Assembly (NCBI GenBank): GCA_002914845.1
Contig: JXTC01000216.1
Coordinates: forward strand, 249,262 to 313,261
Source of the DNA: Trema orientale
Lineage: Eukaryota; Streptophyta; Magnoliopsida; Rosales; Cannabaceae
Direction: 5' to 3'
Length of the DNA: 64,000 bases
Translations under genes and position numbers: made by a program
The notes under the pieces: generated by a model
What the model was told of the DNA's origin: nothing
Database searches by the model: none
The model's input: only the letters and a program-made list of their open reading frames with translations
In this document: one piece after another, positions 39,039 to 59,876 of the stretch
Layout of the letters: the number at the start of each line of letters is the position of its first letter
Position numbering within the stretch: position 1 is the stretch's first letter

Positions 39039-42000
39039 AATAATTTTCAAGATAATCAAATGAGATTGTTTGGAAAGCCACTTTAACAAAATCATGAAGT
39101 AGGTTTTCAAAATTTGTCGTTTCATTCTCATTCGATAGTCAGTAACACTTTCAAATCACTTCTCAACAGTTTTTGGCGACTATGGCCACACTTAACCCAT
39201 GTGACTAGGTCCACATTTACTATACTTAACCCCTGTAGCCAGGTCCACATTTACTACATTTGACCCCTGTAGCTAGGTTCATATTCACTACATTTAACCC
39301 CTGTAGCTAGGTCCACATTTAGTACGTGTTCATATATAATCCCTGTGAAATGGGTCCACATTGCATAGTCACTGAAGAGAGTTTCAAAACAATCATATAC
39401 ATTTCATTTTTCTCATTATATCATTGTAATCATTTATAAACAGTTTTTATGTAATAATATTCAATAATAATGTCATATACATGATCCATAATTTTGTGCA
39501 AAATAATTATCAGATGGAATTAAATTACTTTTTAAATAAAGTGATTGTTTCAATAAAATTATTTTCTTTCAATAAATAACTTATTTGCAAAAAGTATATT
39601 TTCACTTGAAATCATATTTTTAATAAAATACTCTATAAATATAAGTTCATTAGAAACAATAAAATATTTAGTTTTTGTACAAAAAGTTACTAGAAAAGAT
39701 CAAGGGTTACTTACCTTGTTCGCTTTGCCTATTTAACCAAAACAATCAACATAACCTCTCAAACACCTGTTATCACACTAATCATATATAAGTATCACAA
39801 CAATAAAATTATACTCTAATTACACTAAAAGTATTGACTACTTGATGCCCATGCATCTTCTATAATCAACTCCATAGCTATTCCCAATAATGTCAATTCT
39901 TTACGAGTCATAACAATTCTAACATCTCTCTAAAAATCACCGAATTTAGATGATATGTTCTACAAGTCATAGGGTCCGAAAAGTACCAAGAATGTAGCTA
40001 TAGGGTCCATAGATAAGCCCCGCAAAGTTGGACAAACCGCAGCCACGTTTTGCTAAAAGTACCCAAAGTTTCAGATTTTTCCAGATTCGTAGCACTCATT
40101 TCAATTAGCTATAACTCTCTAGTTATAAGTCTATTTTTGACAAATTATATACCGTTGGAAAGAAAATTCAATAAACTTTCTAACCATATCAAATATGATC
40201 TAATCAGACTAGTAAAAATCTCTGAAAAGCCAGTCGCAATCTCTGCTGTATTTTTTCATCTTAGCCTTAAACTCAAAAATTCATAACTTTTTATTCACCA
40301 AACCAAATCACTCAAAATTTGTCTTGTTTGAATCCCAATATCAATAGGCTTTATCTAATATCAGATTCATCCAAATTAAAATCCTAACCCTAGACATGCA
40401 ATTCCAATCCCCAAAAATCTAATTAGTGTATGTAGACTCGAAAGATTACAGTTAATTACCTTAATATTCGAATGAATTGAATCTTCTTCTTGCTTCTCAT
40501 TCTTCCTTGAAACTATGTGGCTACCTCTGCCTTTTTCATAAAGCATACCTATAAAACTGAGCAAATTATTAGTCTTAGGGTTTCTTAAAGGGTCTCTAAT
40601 AGAATTACCAATGTGTCCCCAAATAATATCTATTAATCAAGGCTCTTTTGTCTTTTTTTTTATCTTTATATTATTTTTTAATACAAATAAACTCTTTTTT
40701 TTTTTTAAAATACGGGTTGTCACACCTTCAGACACTCATCCATTAGGTCTAAGGCCCTTTCTTCCTTCCAGAGCAACCAAAAGTATATAACTGATTTGAA
40801 TGCGTAAACTCAAAAAATAAACTACCTTGTAAACAGAACCAAAACCACCTGCTCCAATCATACATGCTGGGGAGAAATTTTTTGTAGCAGTAGCAATGGT
40901 ATCCAAATCAAATAAAGGTAATTCAATATCTTCATTATCGCTTCGACCTATTAATTTCAATAATCGGCTTTCTTTAATAATATCTTCAAAATTAATTCCG
41001 TGATACATTCAGTTCAGAGGGGACAAAAAAAAAAAAAAAAAAAAAAATTCAAGAAAACGAGGCACGGTTGAAGAATTTGCTCACCTTTTATCCTTCTACT
41101 TGATTTCCAGAATATGCACCATGATACTAGACACAAGATACTAATGCCTGAGGTGATTGTAGCGGAAAGAATGATACTTATTCTTTTCCTCTTACTTGCA
41201 GCATGGATTGATTCTAGAAAGAACAAGACAACAGTATTGAGTCAAATAATATTGCATTGCTCTCTGTTTTTCATTATTGTAAAAGTCCTAGTACTGACAT
41301 TAATGTTCTTATCAGTTATAGGATGAATATTAACAGCTTAGTTTCAAATGCAGCAAAACAATGAAAGCAAAGTCTTTACAATGTCCCTCCATAGATGAAC
41401 GATAAACAATTATAAGAGCACTTACTTATTTCTGAAGCAGACAATCTAACATACATCTCCTGCTCACTCTCTTCCACATGTATCTCCCTTACTCAACTAA
41501 GTCACCAAACCACATCAAACAGCCACTGCCTCCATTTCTGACATCCGAATTTGAATAAGCCGTACAAGAACAATTCTTGAAGCACTCAACTTTACATTCC
41601 TCAAGGCTCATACTTTTGTTCAACTCAAACTCCAACAAGTCGGGCAATTTCACCCCGAAGATCCTTACAAACCCCTCTCCTCTTTGGCAATCCAAAGGCA
41701 TTTTTCTCACACACCCGTTTGACCAATTTAGAACTTCCCACTCTTTTTGGGACCTGGGAATGAATCCTTCCGAAACAATCACAAATGGGGTCTCCACTAA
41801 TCCTACAAATACTATTGGCTCCACAAAACCCATAACTGTCACATTGCTGGTAAGGCAATGAGTACATAATAGTCCATTCAGTACTACTCCCACTCTTCAG
41901 TATAAAACGTTGCTCTACACCTGAATGATTCAATGTTATGCGTGTCGCAACCGAGTTAATATATGGCTCAAACATGTAATACGACTCATTCTCATTCAAA

Positions 42001-42768
42001 ACGACGACGGGTTGAAATATCGTATGTGACAAAACAGAGAAGCCACTGAACCGAACACCATTCCATGTCCCCGACCGGAACTTTTTGTTTGGTCCCATAG
42101 AAAGAACAAGCTGAGGAAGACCCTTCATCTCCAATCTGAATGTATAATCACCATCTGATGGATCATCATCACTTTTCCATGATGTTAAGTATCGTTCCAG
42201 ACCAGTTTCAAAGTTCCATCCTAGCTTCATGCCAGCTAAAAGTGTGTCAGTTGGATGATCAAAGCTCTGCCATAGATAAACCTCAGAGCTAAAATTACTA
42301 AAACCATCCTCATATAGTACAAGATTCCCAGAATCTAACAACTGGGCAACCAAGTATTTCCCAATACTTGATGAGTTTGATGACCAAATAATGCTCTTTG
42401 TTTGGTTGAGAAGAACAAGGCTTCCCTGGTCGCTTATGGTGAATTGCCCATGTGAATCAGTAAGTGGGCTATTTCTGTTTGCCACCCATATGACTGCATT
42501 AGGAGCTGCCTTGTACCATATTCCCAAGGATCTGTTACTTGATTTTCCAGGAGAGAAAAATCCCAGCTCGAAAGTTTGGCCTGAGGAAAGTAGAGTCTTG
42601 CCATCTGTAATGGACTGGGTTTGAGTTATGGAATCAGCTGCCTTGGAGAACTCCGTGAAGATTAGGAAAGAAGTTAGTGAAGTGTAGAGTATGAAGATAA
42701 AATGAGAGGTGTCCATACTCATTACGGGTCACTAATTATGGATAAAAATCAATGGAGAAAGTTACGGA

Positions 42769-42886
42769 TTTTATTCATTGGATCATGAAATTCCGGGTTG
42801 ACAAAAGGTTTTATTCGTTGGATCATGAAACTCAGGTTTGACGAAGTTTTAATTCATTTATTGGGTAATGAAATTCAGGGTTGACC
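42769..42886 (-). promoter_or_regulatory. Threefold repeat with TTGAC cores upstream of gene D
   Basis: Three units of about 35-40 bases (42769-42802, 42809-42842, 42847-42885) share TTTTATTC(A/G)TTGGATCATGAAA-like sequence, and each ends in TTGAC, the core of the W-box. They lie about 50-165 bases upstream of the gene D start codon. Binding by WRKY factors is inferred from the motif alone. Confidence 0.6.
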
Positions 42887-42889
42887 ATT

Positions 42890-44000
42890 CAATGTTGGCA
42901 TCCTGACTTAGCCCCATTATTGATTTTGCATGAATCATAATTGTCAACGGGCATATCCACACGTGTCTGAGTAAAGCACCCGCTTGTGTGAAAGTAGAAC
43001 TAGGGTCGAGTATTGACATGGATGTGTTAGCATGCATCATTTATCCCGGTGGACTATGGTGCTATCAGAGGAATAGATGGATGTCATTAAAGCACAATTA
43101 TGTTAATTTTTGAGAGGACACAATTATGTTACTTTTGTTCGGAAAGAGGGGGTTTTTTTATTTTTTATTTTTTATTTTTTTAAGGTAAAAGTAATGCTAT
43201 ACTTAGATTAAGCTTCATAATTGGTTATTTTGTTTTACTTTTTAACGAACAGTAAGCTTCATAATTGGTTATTTTTTATTATTTTTTTTAAGGTAAAAGT
43301 AATGCTATACTTAGATTAAGCTTCATAATTGTCTATTTTGTTTTATTTTTTAACGAACAGTTTTTTTGTGCATTCCCAAGTCCATAAAATTTGCAGTAGA
43401 ACAATAAGTCTTATGAGAATTGACAAACATCCTGGTGATTTTTATTGCCAAAACTTTGATATCCTAGAGCCTATATGGAAAAGAAGGGAGTCGACACCAA
43501 TAGATAAATACAATATTCAAGTAATATCTTGAAATCAAAACGAAACATAATTTCAGGTTTACAAAATATGAGAAACTGGATAAATAAGACATTTTGAATG
43601 GTCGAACTCTCCCTCCGGATAGACCAGCCCTGAATATTTGACTCAACTTTGAATGGTCAGAACTCTCTCTCTCAGGAGAGACCAACACTGAATGAGCTCT
43701 TTGATATACTAATATGTGTATATATATATATGTATATATATTATTACGCTGTTGCAGCCAAAGTCCAATTAGAAGATGAATGACCGATTGAATTTTTCGT
43801 TTCAACGGGTTTGCTACAAGAGAAGGAAAGTAGAATAAAGAACAAAAAAATTTTGATTGTATAAAATAATGTGTAGGGGTCCCTTTCTTAATACACTACA
43901 AATGTTCCTAAGAGTGCATAATGTGATTTGATGTTATGGCTTGTACTACATCTAAACATGAAAATCCTATAGTAACGCAAGTACAAACTATGTTATTAAT
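42890..44000. other. Spacer between genes D and E with a 71-bp duplication
   Basis: A 71-base segment (AAGGTAAAAGTAATGCTATA to TTAACGAACAG) occurs at 43182-43252 and 43290-43360 with few differences. A second partial duplication (TTTGAATGGTC..AACTCTC) lies near 43590-43690. The rest is the 3' flank of gene E; no gene was seen. Confidence 0.6.
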
Positions 44001-47312
<3,312 letters not shown>

Positions 47313-47528
47313 TAACAGTTTTTCAACAAACAAGGTAGGACATTCACAGTTTAATGAACAGGTTCATACAGTGCTGCATATACATGCATCCTAACATATA
47401 TACACTTATTTTTCTGTTTATTTATTATCCTTTCAAAAGGTTGGTTCAAAGAAGAGTAAATTAATCCACAAGAAAAACTGTCAATAAAGACTCATTGTAG
47501 TGAAAATGAAAGAACCAGAGCTTCTGGA

Positions 47529-47590
47529 GTTGACATTTTGTTAGATTGACTCTAGTCATTTCTAGAACTTCCTGAATTGACTATTGACCA
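47529..47590 (-). promoter_or_regulatory. W-box core cluster upstream of gene E
   Basis: TTGAC cores, written as they appear on the plus strand, occur at 47530-47534, 47546-47550, 47577-47581 and 47584-47589 (the last is TTGACC). They lie 218-277 bases upstream of the ATG, in sequence that aligns with the regions upstream of genes F and G. The W-box core is bound by WRKY factors; function here is inferred. Confidence 0.6.
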
Positions 47591-47625
47591 ACTTCATTCC
47601 TCCTATGAACATCCAATAAAAAAAA

Positions 47626-48020
47626 ATTCAACCTTGCATTTTTGGGAACTACACTTGATCCTTTGAGATTGCAAAAGTTTCAATTTTCACCCTTGAATAT
47701 GTAATTTTTTGGAAAGAATTTTGATTGACAAGATCACACTTCCCCTTAAGTGTTTTGAAACAGAAATTATTTCCAGAAAGATTCTAGATTAATAAAAACA
47801 AATCTCTCTTTTTTTTCCCCCCAAATATTTGGTTGTTTGGTAATGATTTTCTATTAATTTAGAATCTTTCTTGACATAATTTCTGTTCTAAAATACTAAC
47901 TGAGGAGTGTGTCTTTATCAATTGAACTTTTTCCGAAAAATAGATTTTTCAGGGGTGAAATCGAAATCTGTGTTGCAATCCTTGGTGTGAGGTGTACTTT
48001 TAAAGAATGAAGGGTTAAAT
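47626..48020. repeat. Fold-back MITE in the upstream region of gene E
   Basis: The left arm (AACCTTGCATTTTTGG, then GATTGCAAAAGTTTC, then ACAGAAATTATTTCCAGAAAG) is mirrored by the right arm. The right arm reverse complements to AACCCTTCATTCTTTAAAAG, GATTGCAACACAG and ACAGAAATTATGTCAAGAAAG. The whole 0.39 kb can fold into an imperfect hairpin. It lies just beyond the W-box cluster of gene E. Confidence 0.68.
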
Positions 48021-48830
48021 CTGAGAAAACAAAGAACGACAGAGAATATTTTTCTAATAGATAGACTTTACTAGAAGATCGAAAATATTTACCGTGATAC
48101 TTTCCGTGATTGATAAAATACAAAAAAAAATCAATAAAATTTTCACAATTCAGTTTGTGATAACATAAATCAGGTACAGTTTTCTAACTATTTCTTAACA
48201 TAAGATTGAATGCGTTTCCGGGGTCAATCAGTTATCTTTTTAATTATGTATAAAAATGAAATTGACTATGGTGACCTTAAGGATGGTTTTTGATTGAATT
48301 AAGCGCAGCCAGACAGGTCTGTTATTTATATTATGTTATTTTTTCTTTTAGTTTAATGTTCCAATTTCTACTGATATTTGCTTTGATTTTCTTTGTTCTC
48401 AAAATATTGCTGGGCGTGTTCCATCATTATATATGTACCCATTTCTCTTTCTACAACCTTCTTATTATAATATCTTAAGCGAAGTTGGTCAACCGCCAAT
48501 TATCTCCACGTGCAATTTCTTTTTTTTTTTTAATTAATTTTTTCCTAATAAGGAATTTCTTGGTATCACCCTTATGATTTAAACTTCTTTCTTCTATCTA
48601 TCAAGTAACAATGCTTGAACAGGGGAGAAACTCTGTTCTTTTTTCTGTTTCTCACTTGGTTTTTGTAACACAAAATGACCATTTAAAGATTGAATTTTGG
48701 ATTTATTTTCTTGTTTTTTAATTGCCAAAGAAACATTACTTTTGAAAGGAAAAAGAAAAAAGGGCAAAAGAAGAAGCTAGTTTAATACATTGACCAAAGT
48801 ATGTTTGAGTACTATACACGATAAATCTAA
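48021..48830. other. Spacer between gene E and the chimeric relic
   Basis: No gene was seen. Its right end (from about 48700) is related to the 3' flank of gene D. Confidence 0.4.
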
Positions 48831-49585
48831 TCAACCATTTGGCAAAGTGACAGTCACTGCATGTTCTGTATGAGATTATTTACTTGTCCATGTTAAGAAG
48901 TCCTGAAACTCTTTCTGTGGAGAGGAAATTTCCCACATGATTAATGCATCTCAGTACTCGAAATTCAACTTATGAGTCCTTCAAACGCTCATCCATTAGA
49001 TTTAAGACTTTTTTTTCTTGATTCTAATGCCAACCATGCATGAAACAACATTTTTATTAGTAATTCACCCACATTTCTGTAAACAATATTGAGAGTGGCA
49101 AGATATTATATGGTCACAAGGTAATTTTCCACACTTGTCCTAAAATGATATGGTAGAGATCCGGTGACTGATTCTTCTATTCTTTTTTCCCAAAGTCTGT
49201 GAAATCTTATGATTCGGGTTGCTGTCTAGTAAAATATTGCTTGCTTTGGGATTCTTATGAACAATACGTAGTTTAGAAGATTCTAGTGCTCTCGAAATGC
49301 ATGCCAATGTTCTGATTCTGGTGCTATCTGCAGAAAAGTTTTCATCTCTAGTTACTTCAACTATAGCAATGTTCGAAGCACTTTCTTCGCGAACGGGATG
49401 AGTAATGATTCTAAAGAACAAACAAGAAATCAAATCATTTTGCATGGTAGACAATCTAACATGCATCTCTCGCTTACTTTCTTTCACATTTATACGTCAA
49501 CTAAGTCGCCAAATCTTATCAAATAGCCACTGCCTGCATTTCTGATGTCAAAATTCAAATAAGCCGTACAAGAACATTTCTTCAT
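48831..49585 (-). pseudogene. Chimeric receptor kinase relic between genes E and F
   Basis: Pieces of several exons are fused with the intervening parts missing, in family order on the minus strand. PAN remains lie at about 49585-49495 (CSCTAY, then GSGYLIRFGDLVDV), then the exon 1 end with a VRLS-like piece near 49455. An exon 5 piece lies near 49195-49300, where HRDLKASN has become HKNPKASN. An exon 6 end follows near 49140-49190 (KKNRRISHR). Two exon 7 pieces complete it: one near 48950-49040, and the stop-terminated tail HTEHAVTVTLPNG at 48831-48875. The lectin region, membrane span and ATP-binding lobe are absent. It shares its 3' flank with gene D, so it is probably a decayed sibling of D. 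Confidence 0.85.
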
Positions 49586-49659
49586 TAAGAAAGAAAATGC
49601 AACCAAGTCTACTGTTGATATACTTGATATAGATGAGTCAGGTTGAATACAACATGAAT

Positions 49660-53124
<3,465 letters not shown>

Positions 53125-53204
53125 GAACTATAATTTCGTACAACGATACAATACTTCATGCTTAATTGAAGCTTTTGGTCCTGTGGTTGCGCACATAGTT
53201 TGAT

Positions 53205-53296
53205 GGTATACGAGTTGTCTTCGATAGGTAGCTTCTAGACAAACAAGAAAGAACAAAGACAGGTATACGAGTTGTCTTCGATAGGTAGCTTCTAGA
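53205..53296 (+). repeat. Exact 35-bp direct repeat upstream of gene F
   Basis: The 35-base sequence starting GGTATACGAGTTGTCTTCGA occurs at 53205-53239 and again at 53262-53296 with no difference, 57 bases apart. It lies 80-170 bases upstream of the start codon. Perfect identity suggests a very recent duplication. Confidence 0.9.
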
Positions 53297-53297
53297 G

Positions 53298-53355
53298 TTG
53301 ACTTATTGGTAGATTAGTTAGTCGTTTTGTTGAACTTCTTGTATTGACTTTTGAC
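53298..53355 (-). promoter_or_regulatory. W-box core cluster upstream of gene F
   Basis: TTGAC occurs on the plus strand at 53298-53302, 53344-53348 and 53351-53355, in a TTGACTTTTGAC arrangement followed by ACAGCAGCAGC. The same order is found upstream of gene G. The distance to the ATG is 174-231 bases. Confidence 0.6.
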
Positions 53356-54559
53356 AACAGCAGCAGCTTTCAAAGATCAATACCATGAATCTGAATTGAA
53401 CCAAAACAAAAGTGATTTTTATGAGCCAAAAAACAATCTCTGAGTTCTTGAACCCCTCCATGTAATGTATTTATGTAACCATTTTTTACTATTTAAATCA
53501 GACTATTTATTAATTTTTTACTTAAATAAATACGTACACAGGCATGCAACTATTAAAAACCCCTTTTAAGCCAGAAACAAAAAACTTTCAATAACCCTCT
53601 CTAATCTCTTTCTCTAGTGATCTAAGATAAACTCGTTGATCCATTTTTGGATCTCGGCTCTGTTTTAGATTTTAACACTACTATATTACCATACTTCTAA
53701 ATGTTGTTTTGTTTTGTTTTTTTTTTTCCTTTTTCTGATTGCTACAATTTAGTATTTGTAGCCAAAGTCAAAATTGGCAGCTCGGTATAACTGGCATTTC
53801 CCCTGTTTTTCTTTCTTGTAAACGCATGATTTTATTTAGTTATTTTCCTTTATCGAAAGAAAGAATAGTCTCCCTCAAAAAAAAAAAAAAAAAAAAAAAG
53901 AAGAAAGAGAGAATAGTCTTCGCCTAATCTCCATCAATACTCTCAAAATCCTGTAATCTGATTGGGACCCCTGATTAAATAAATGTTATTGAAAAGAATT
54001 TTACAACTTTTTTCATATTTTGCTTGTGATTCTTCGGAATATTCCACGCCAAGACAAAGAATCATATACTACATGGCCTAATCGTTGTCAATATTAATGT
54101 ACTAAATGGTTTTACCAAAATGCACAACATAGCATAATATAAATAAAAAGAAAACAAAGGGGCATTTCCTCACCTTCTAGATTGACTAGTAAATTTGTTC
54201 CCACGAAAAAAGAAAAATTAAAAAGGAGTCATTTTCTCATATAATAAGAAATTAGGAAGAGAGACGGTACAAACTAAAGCTGAAAAGAAAATTTGAGAGA
54301 AGGATGAGGAGTTAATTTCTTTTCCTGTTTCTGAAAAAAAAAAGTAGGAAAGGTTGAAAGAAGCAAAATTTGATAGTCTAAAACAAATATGTATTAAGAT
54401 AATTTGTAATTTGATACGTCAAATATACGCAACATACTATAATTTGATGTTGTGACAGAGTAAATCATTTCAACGAATAACCTTCTAAGTCTATTATTAA
54501 TACCGTGAATATACATCGTACTCTGGTAAAAGAGGGACAAAATGTGTATTTAATCTCAT
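53356..54559. other. Spacer between genes F and G
   Basis: Contains a long A-run at about 53878-53899 and the 3' flank of gene G. No further gene was recognised. Confidence 0.4.
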
Positions 54560-57918
<3,359 letters not shown>

Positions 57919-58100
57919 TTTGTTAACCAACAAGGTAGGATCATTAAACGGGCTAATACAGTTTACAAATGCTGCATGTTTAACTTTTTTGTTTTGTATA
58001 TTTGTTTATTTAAATCTTTTCAAAGGGTTGGTTCAAAGTAGAATAGTTTGATTCGTTGGTCGTTTGTTTGAGATTTGTCTTAGGTGGGTAGCTTCAGGAA

Positions 58101-58158
58101 TTGACATTTTGATAGAATAGTTGGTCATTTGTAGGGCTACTTGTATTGACTATTGACC
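58101..58158 (-). promoter_or_regulatory. W-box core cluster upstream of gene G
   Basis: TTGAC occurs on the plus strand at 58101-58105, 58146-58150 and 58153-58158 (TTGACC), in a TTGACTATTGACC arrangement followed by ACAGCAGCAGC. The block aligns with those upstream of E and F and lies 183-240 bases from the ATG. Confidence 0.6.
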
Positions 58159-59876
58159 ACAGCAGCAGCTCTTAATTTTCAATCCAGTACGAATCACATG
58201 GAGCTAGCAAATTATTTGTTTCTTTTTTTTTTTTTATCCAAGGAACCAAACAAGGCTAGTTCTCTCACTCTATAATAAAGTCAATGAAACTCTTCACACT
58301 GTTTATCTCTATTAAACCAGAATATCAATTACCAGTTTACATACTACAAAACAAAGTCCCTAGGAAATTGCTTCACACTAAACTAAGTTAACTAACTCTA
58401 ATCTGTATATATCTTTAGTGAGCTAAGCAGAAAACAGAAAATTGGAATGTGATAAACCAGCTGATCGATTTCTTGATCTCAGCTCTGTTTTAGATCACAC
58501 TTTTTATTAGAAAATAAGCCTAACATTAGTATATTATTATAATTCCAATAGCTAATTATCTAAGGCACAAATTTAAGAATGTTTTTCATGGGGACGCATC
58601 CATTTTTTCTGGATCTTGTTCTTGTCCATTCAATTAGACTTTGTCATATCATATCTAATTATGATGGCTTTAATTTTTTATGGAAATCATATTATCTATA
58701 TTATATATATGTCAATTAGTACGTTTCTTTTTTGAATGACCTATTTCCAAAATTTATTCATTGGACGGACTGAAAAATAGTAGAAAATGGGCGAGTCTTT
58801 TTTTGGTTAAGAGGAGTGTTAGCAACACTCTCTTTTGCACTCTCTTAATCTCACTGCTTGACACGTGGAAGCCACTATGATTTGTTGTATTATTAAAATA
58901 TTAAATTAGATAGTGAAATTCATGTATCAAACAGTGAGACTGGTGAATCTAAGTCAAAATTGGCGGCTTATTAATGTGACATACAATTTTCTTGTTTTTC
59001 CTTACTATATGATTTTTGTTTTTTTTTTTTCCGAAAGAAATAATGGTTTTCCTCCAATCCCAGAAAGATTATATAAATGTTATAAAAAAAAAAACGATGA
59101 TAAAAAAAACGATTATAATTGTTTCACTTTTTTGCATGTGAATATTCCTTCTTGAAAATATTCCACATCAATGGGGCATTTTTTCTGCGTTGAAAGTTGC
59201 TGTTTAAGCCAAGGCAACTTTCTCAGAGATAAAAAAAGCCAAGACAACTTCTTGTACTACATGACGTAATTAACATATTTGTCTTTACTCCTTTCAAAAA
59301 AAAAAAGCATATTTGTCTTTACGAGAGACTGAAAATTACTCCCTCATTTGTGTCAAAATTACCGTGTCACCCACTTGACAGAAAAAAATTTACAGCAGTG
59401 ACATCCAAGGGTCTAAAAAAGACTGAAAATTCAATCAAATTTTTACCATTTAGCTATGTGTTATTCTATTATTTTTAACAATTAAGTATTGTTCTAGTCG
59501 AAAAATTTTAAATTAAATGAAAACACGAGGAGTATCCTATTTTGAGGATAAGGATAATGGTCTAAAGTTAAATCTTTACCAAATGTAACTTAAAAAGGGG
59601 GTGTCGGTGTCATTTTTTTTTAATTTTAGGGATATTAGTGTAAATAATCATTGTATTTTTGACATAAATGAGGGTTGTCAATATAATTGTCTATAAAAAA
59701 AAAAAAGGTATAAATTTTCCTCTTCAGAATAGATGGAATTACTAGCTATTTTTCCCTTGTTTTTTGCCCTCAGAATGAATTTGCTCTCTCACTTTTGACT
59801 TTGTATTCATGTGTCCCTTAAATAATAAAATTGTTCCCCTTTTGTTGCCCTAGACTAACATTGCTAGAAGACCTTT
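58159..59876. other. Intergenic with small fold-back repeats
   Basis: A block around 58814-58945 (GTGTTAGCAACACTC, GACACGTGG) is related to the one near 4118-4250. A possible fold-back lies at about 59341-59700, where CTCATTTGTGTCAAAAT is mirrored by ATTTTTGACATAAATGAG. No gene was seen. Confidence 0.4.

Larger units (their letters stand above)
37795..40724 (-). mobile_element. Solo LTR of the Gypsy-like family inside gene D exon 7
   Basis: On the plus strand the insertion begins TGTCATGCCCC and ends GGTTGTCACA; on the minus strand it reads TGTGACAACC...GCATGACA, the same ends as the LTRs of the 30.2-37.1 kb element. The flanks are CTTTC (37790-37794) and CCTTC (40725-40729), a 5-bp target duplication with one mismatch. 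Exon 7 coding sequence resumes in register on each side. After removing a nested 757-bp MITE, the LTR is about 2.17 kb, close to the 2.27 kb of the complete copy. No internal region is present, so it is a solo LTR. Confidence 0.9.
37538..42722 (-). pseudogene. Disrupted G-type lectin receptor kinase (gene D)
   Basis: Exon 1 spans 42722-41426 (signal peptide, B-lectin, S-locus glycoprotein, EGF-like, PAN), exon 2 spans 41213-41085 (membrane span) and exon 3 spans 40947-40826 (glycine loop [11 protein letters not shown]). A remnant of exon 7 follows almost at once, near 40778. Exons 4-6, which carry the catalytic Lys, HRD, DFG and SPE motifs, are gone. Exon 7 itself is split by a solo LTR (37795-40724). 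There are three further frameshifts. One extra base lies near 41772, between CDCF and GFIPRSQ. One base is missing near 41493, after GDLV. One extra base lies in an A-run near 37650, before PKQPGF. It closely resembles gene F in the ectodomain. It cannot encode a working kinase; a truncated lectin-type ectodomain is also broken by the frameshift. Confidence 0.93.

Noticed and set aside
47313..47333. Longer start of gene E (and similarly 57919-57933 for G and 19071-19079 for B)
   Set aside because: The extensions begin with TTG or GTG codons; the downstream ATG gives a normal signal peptide.
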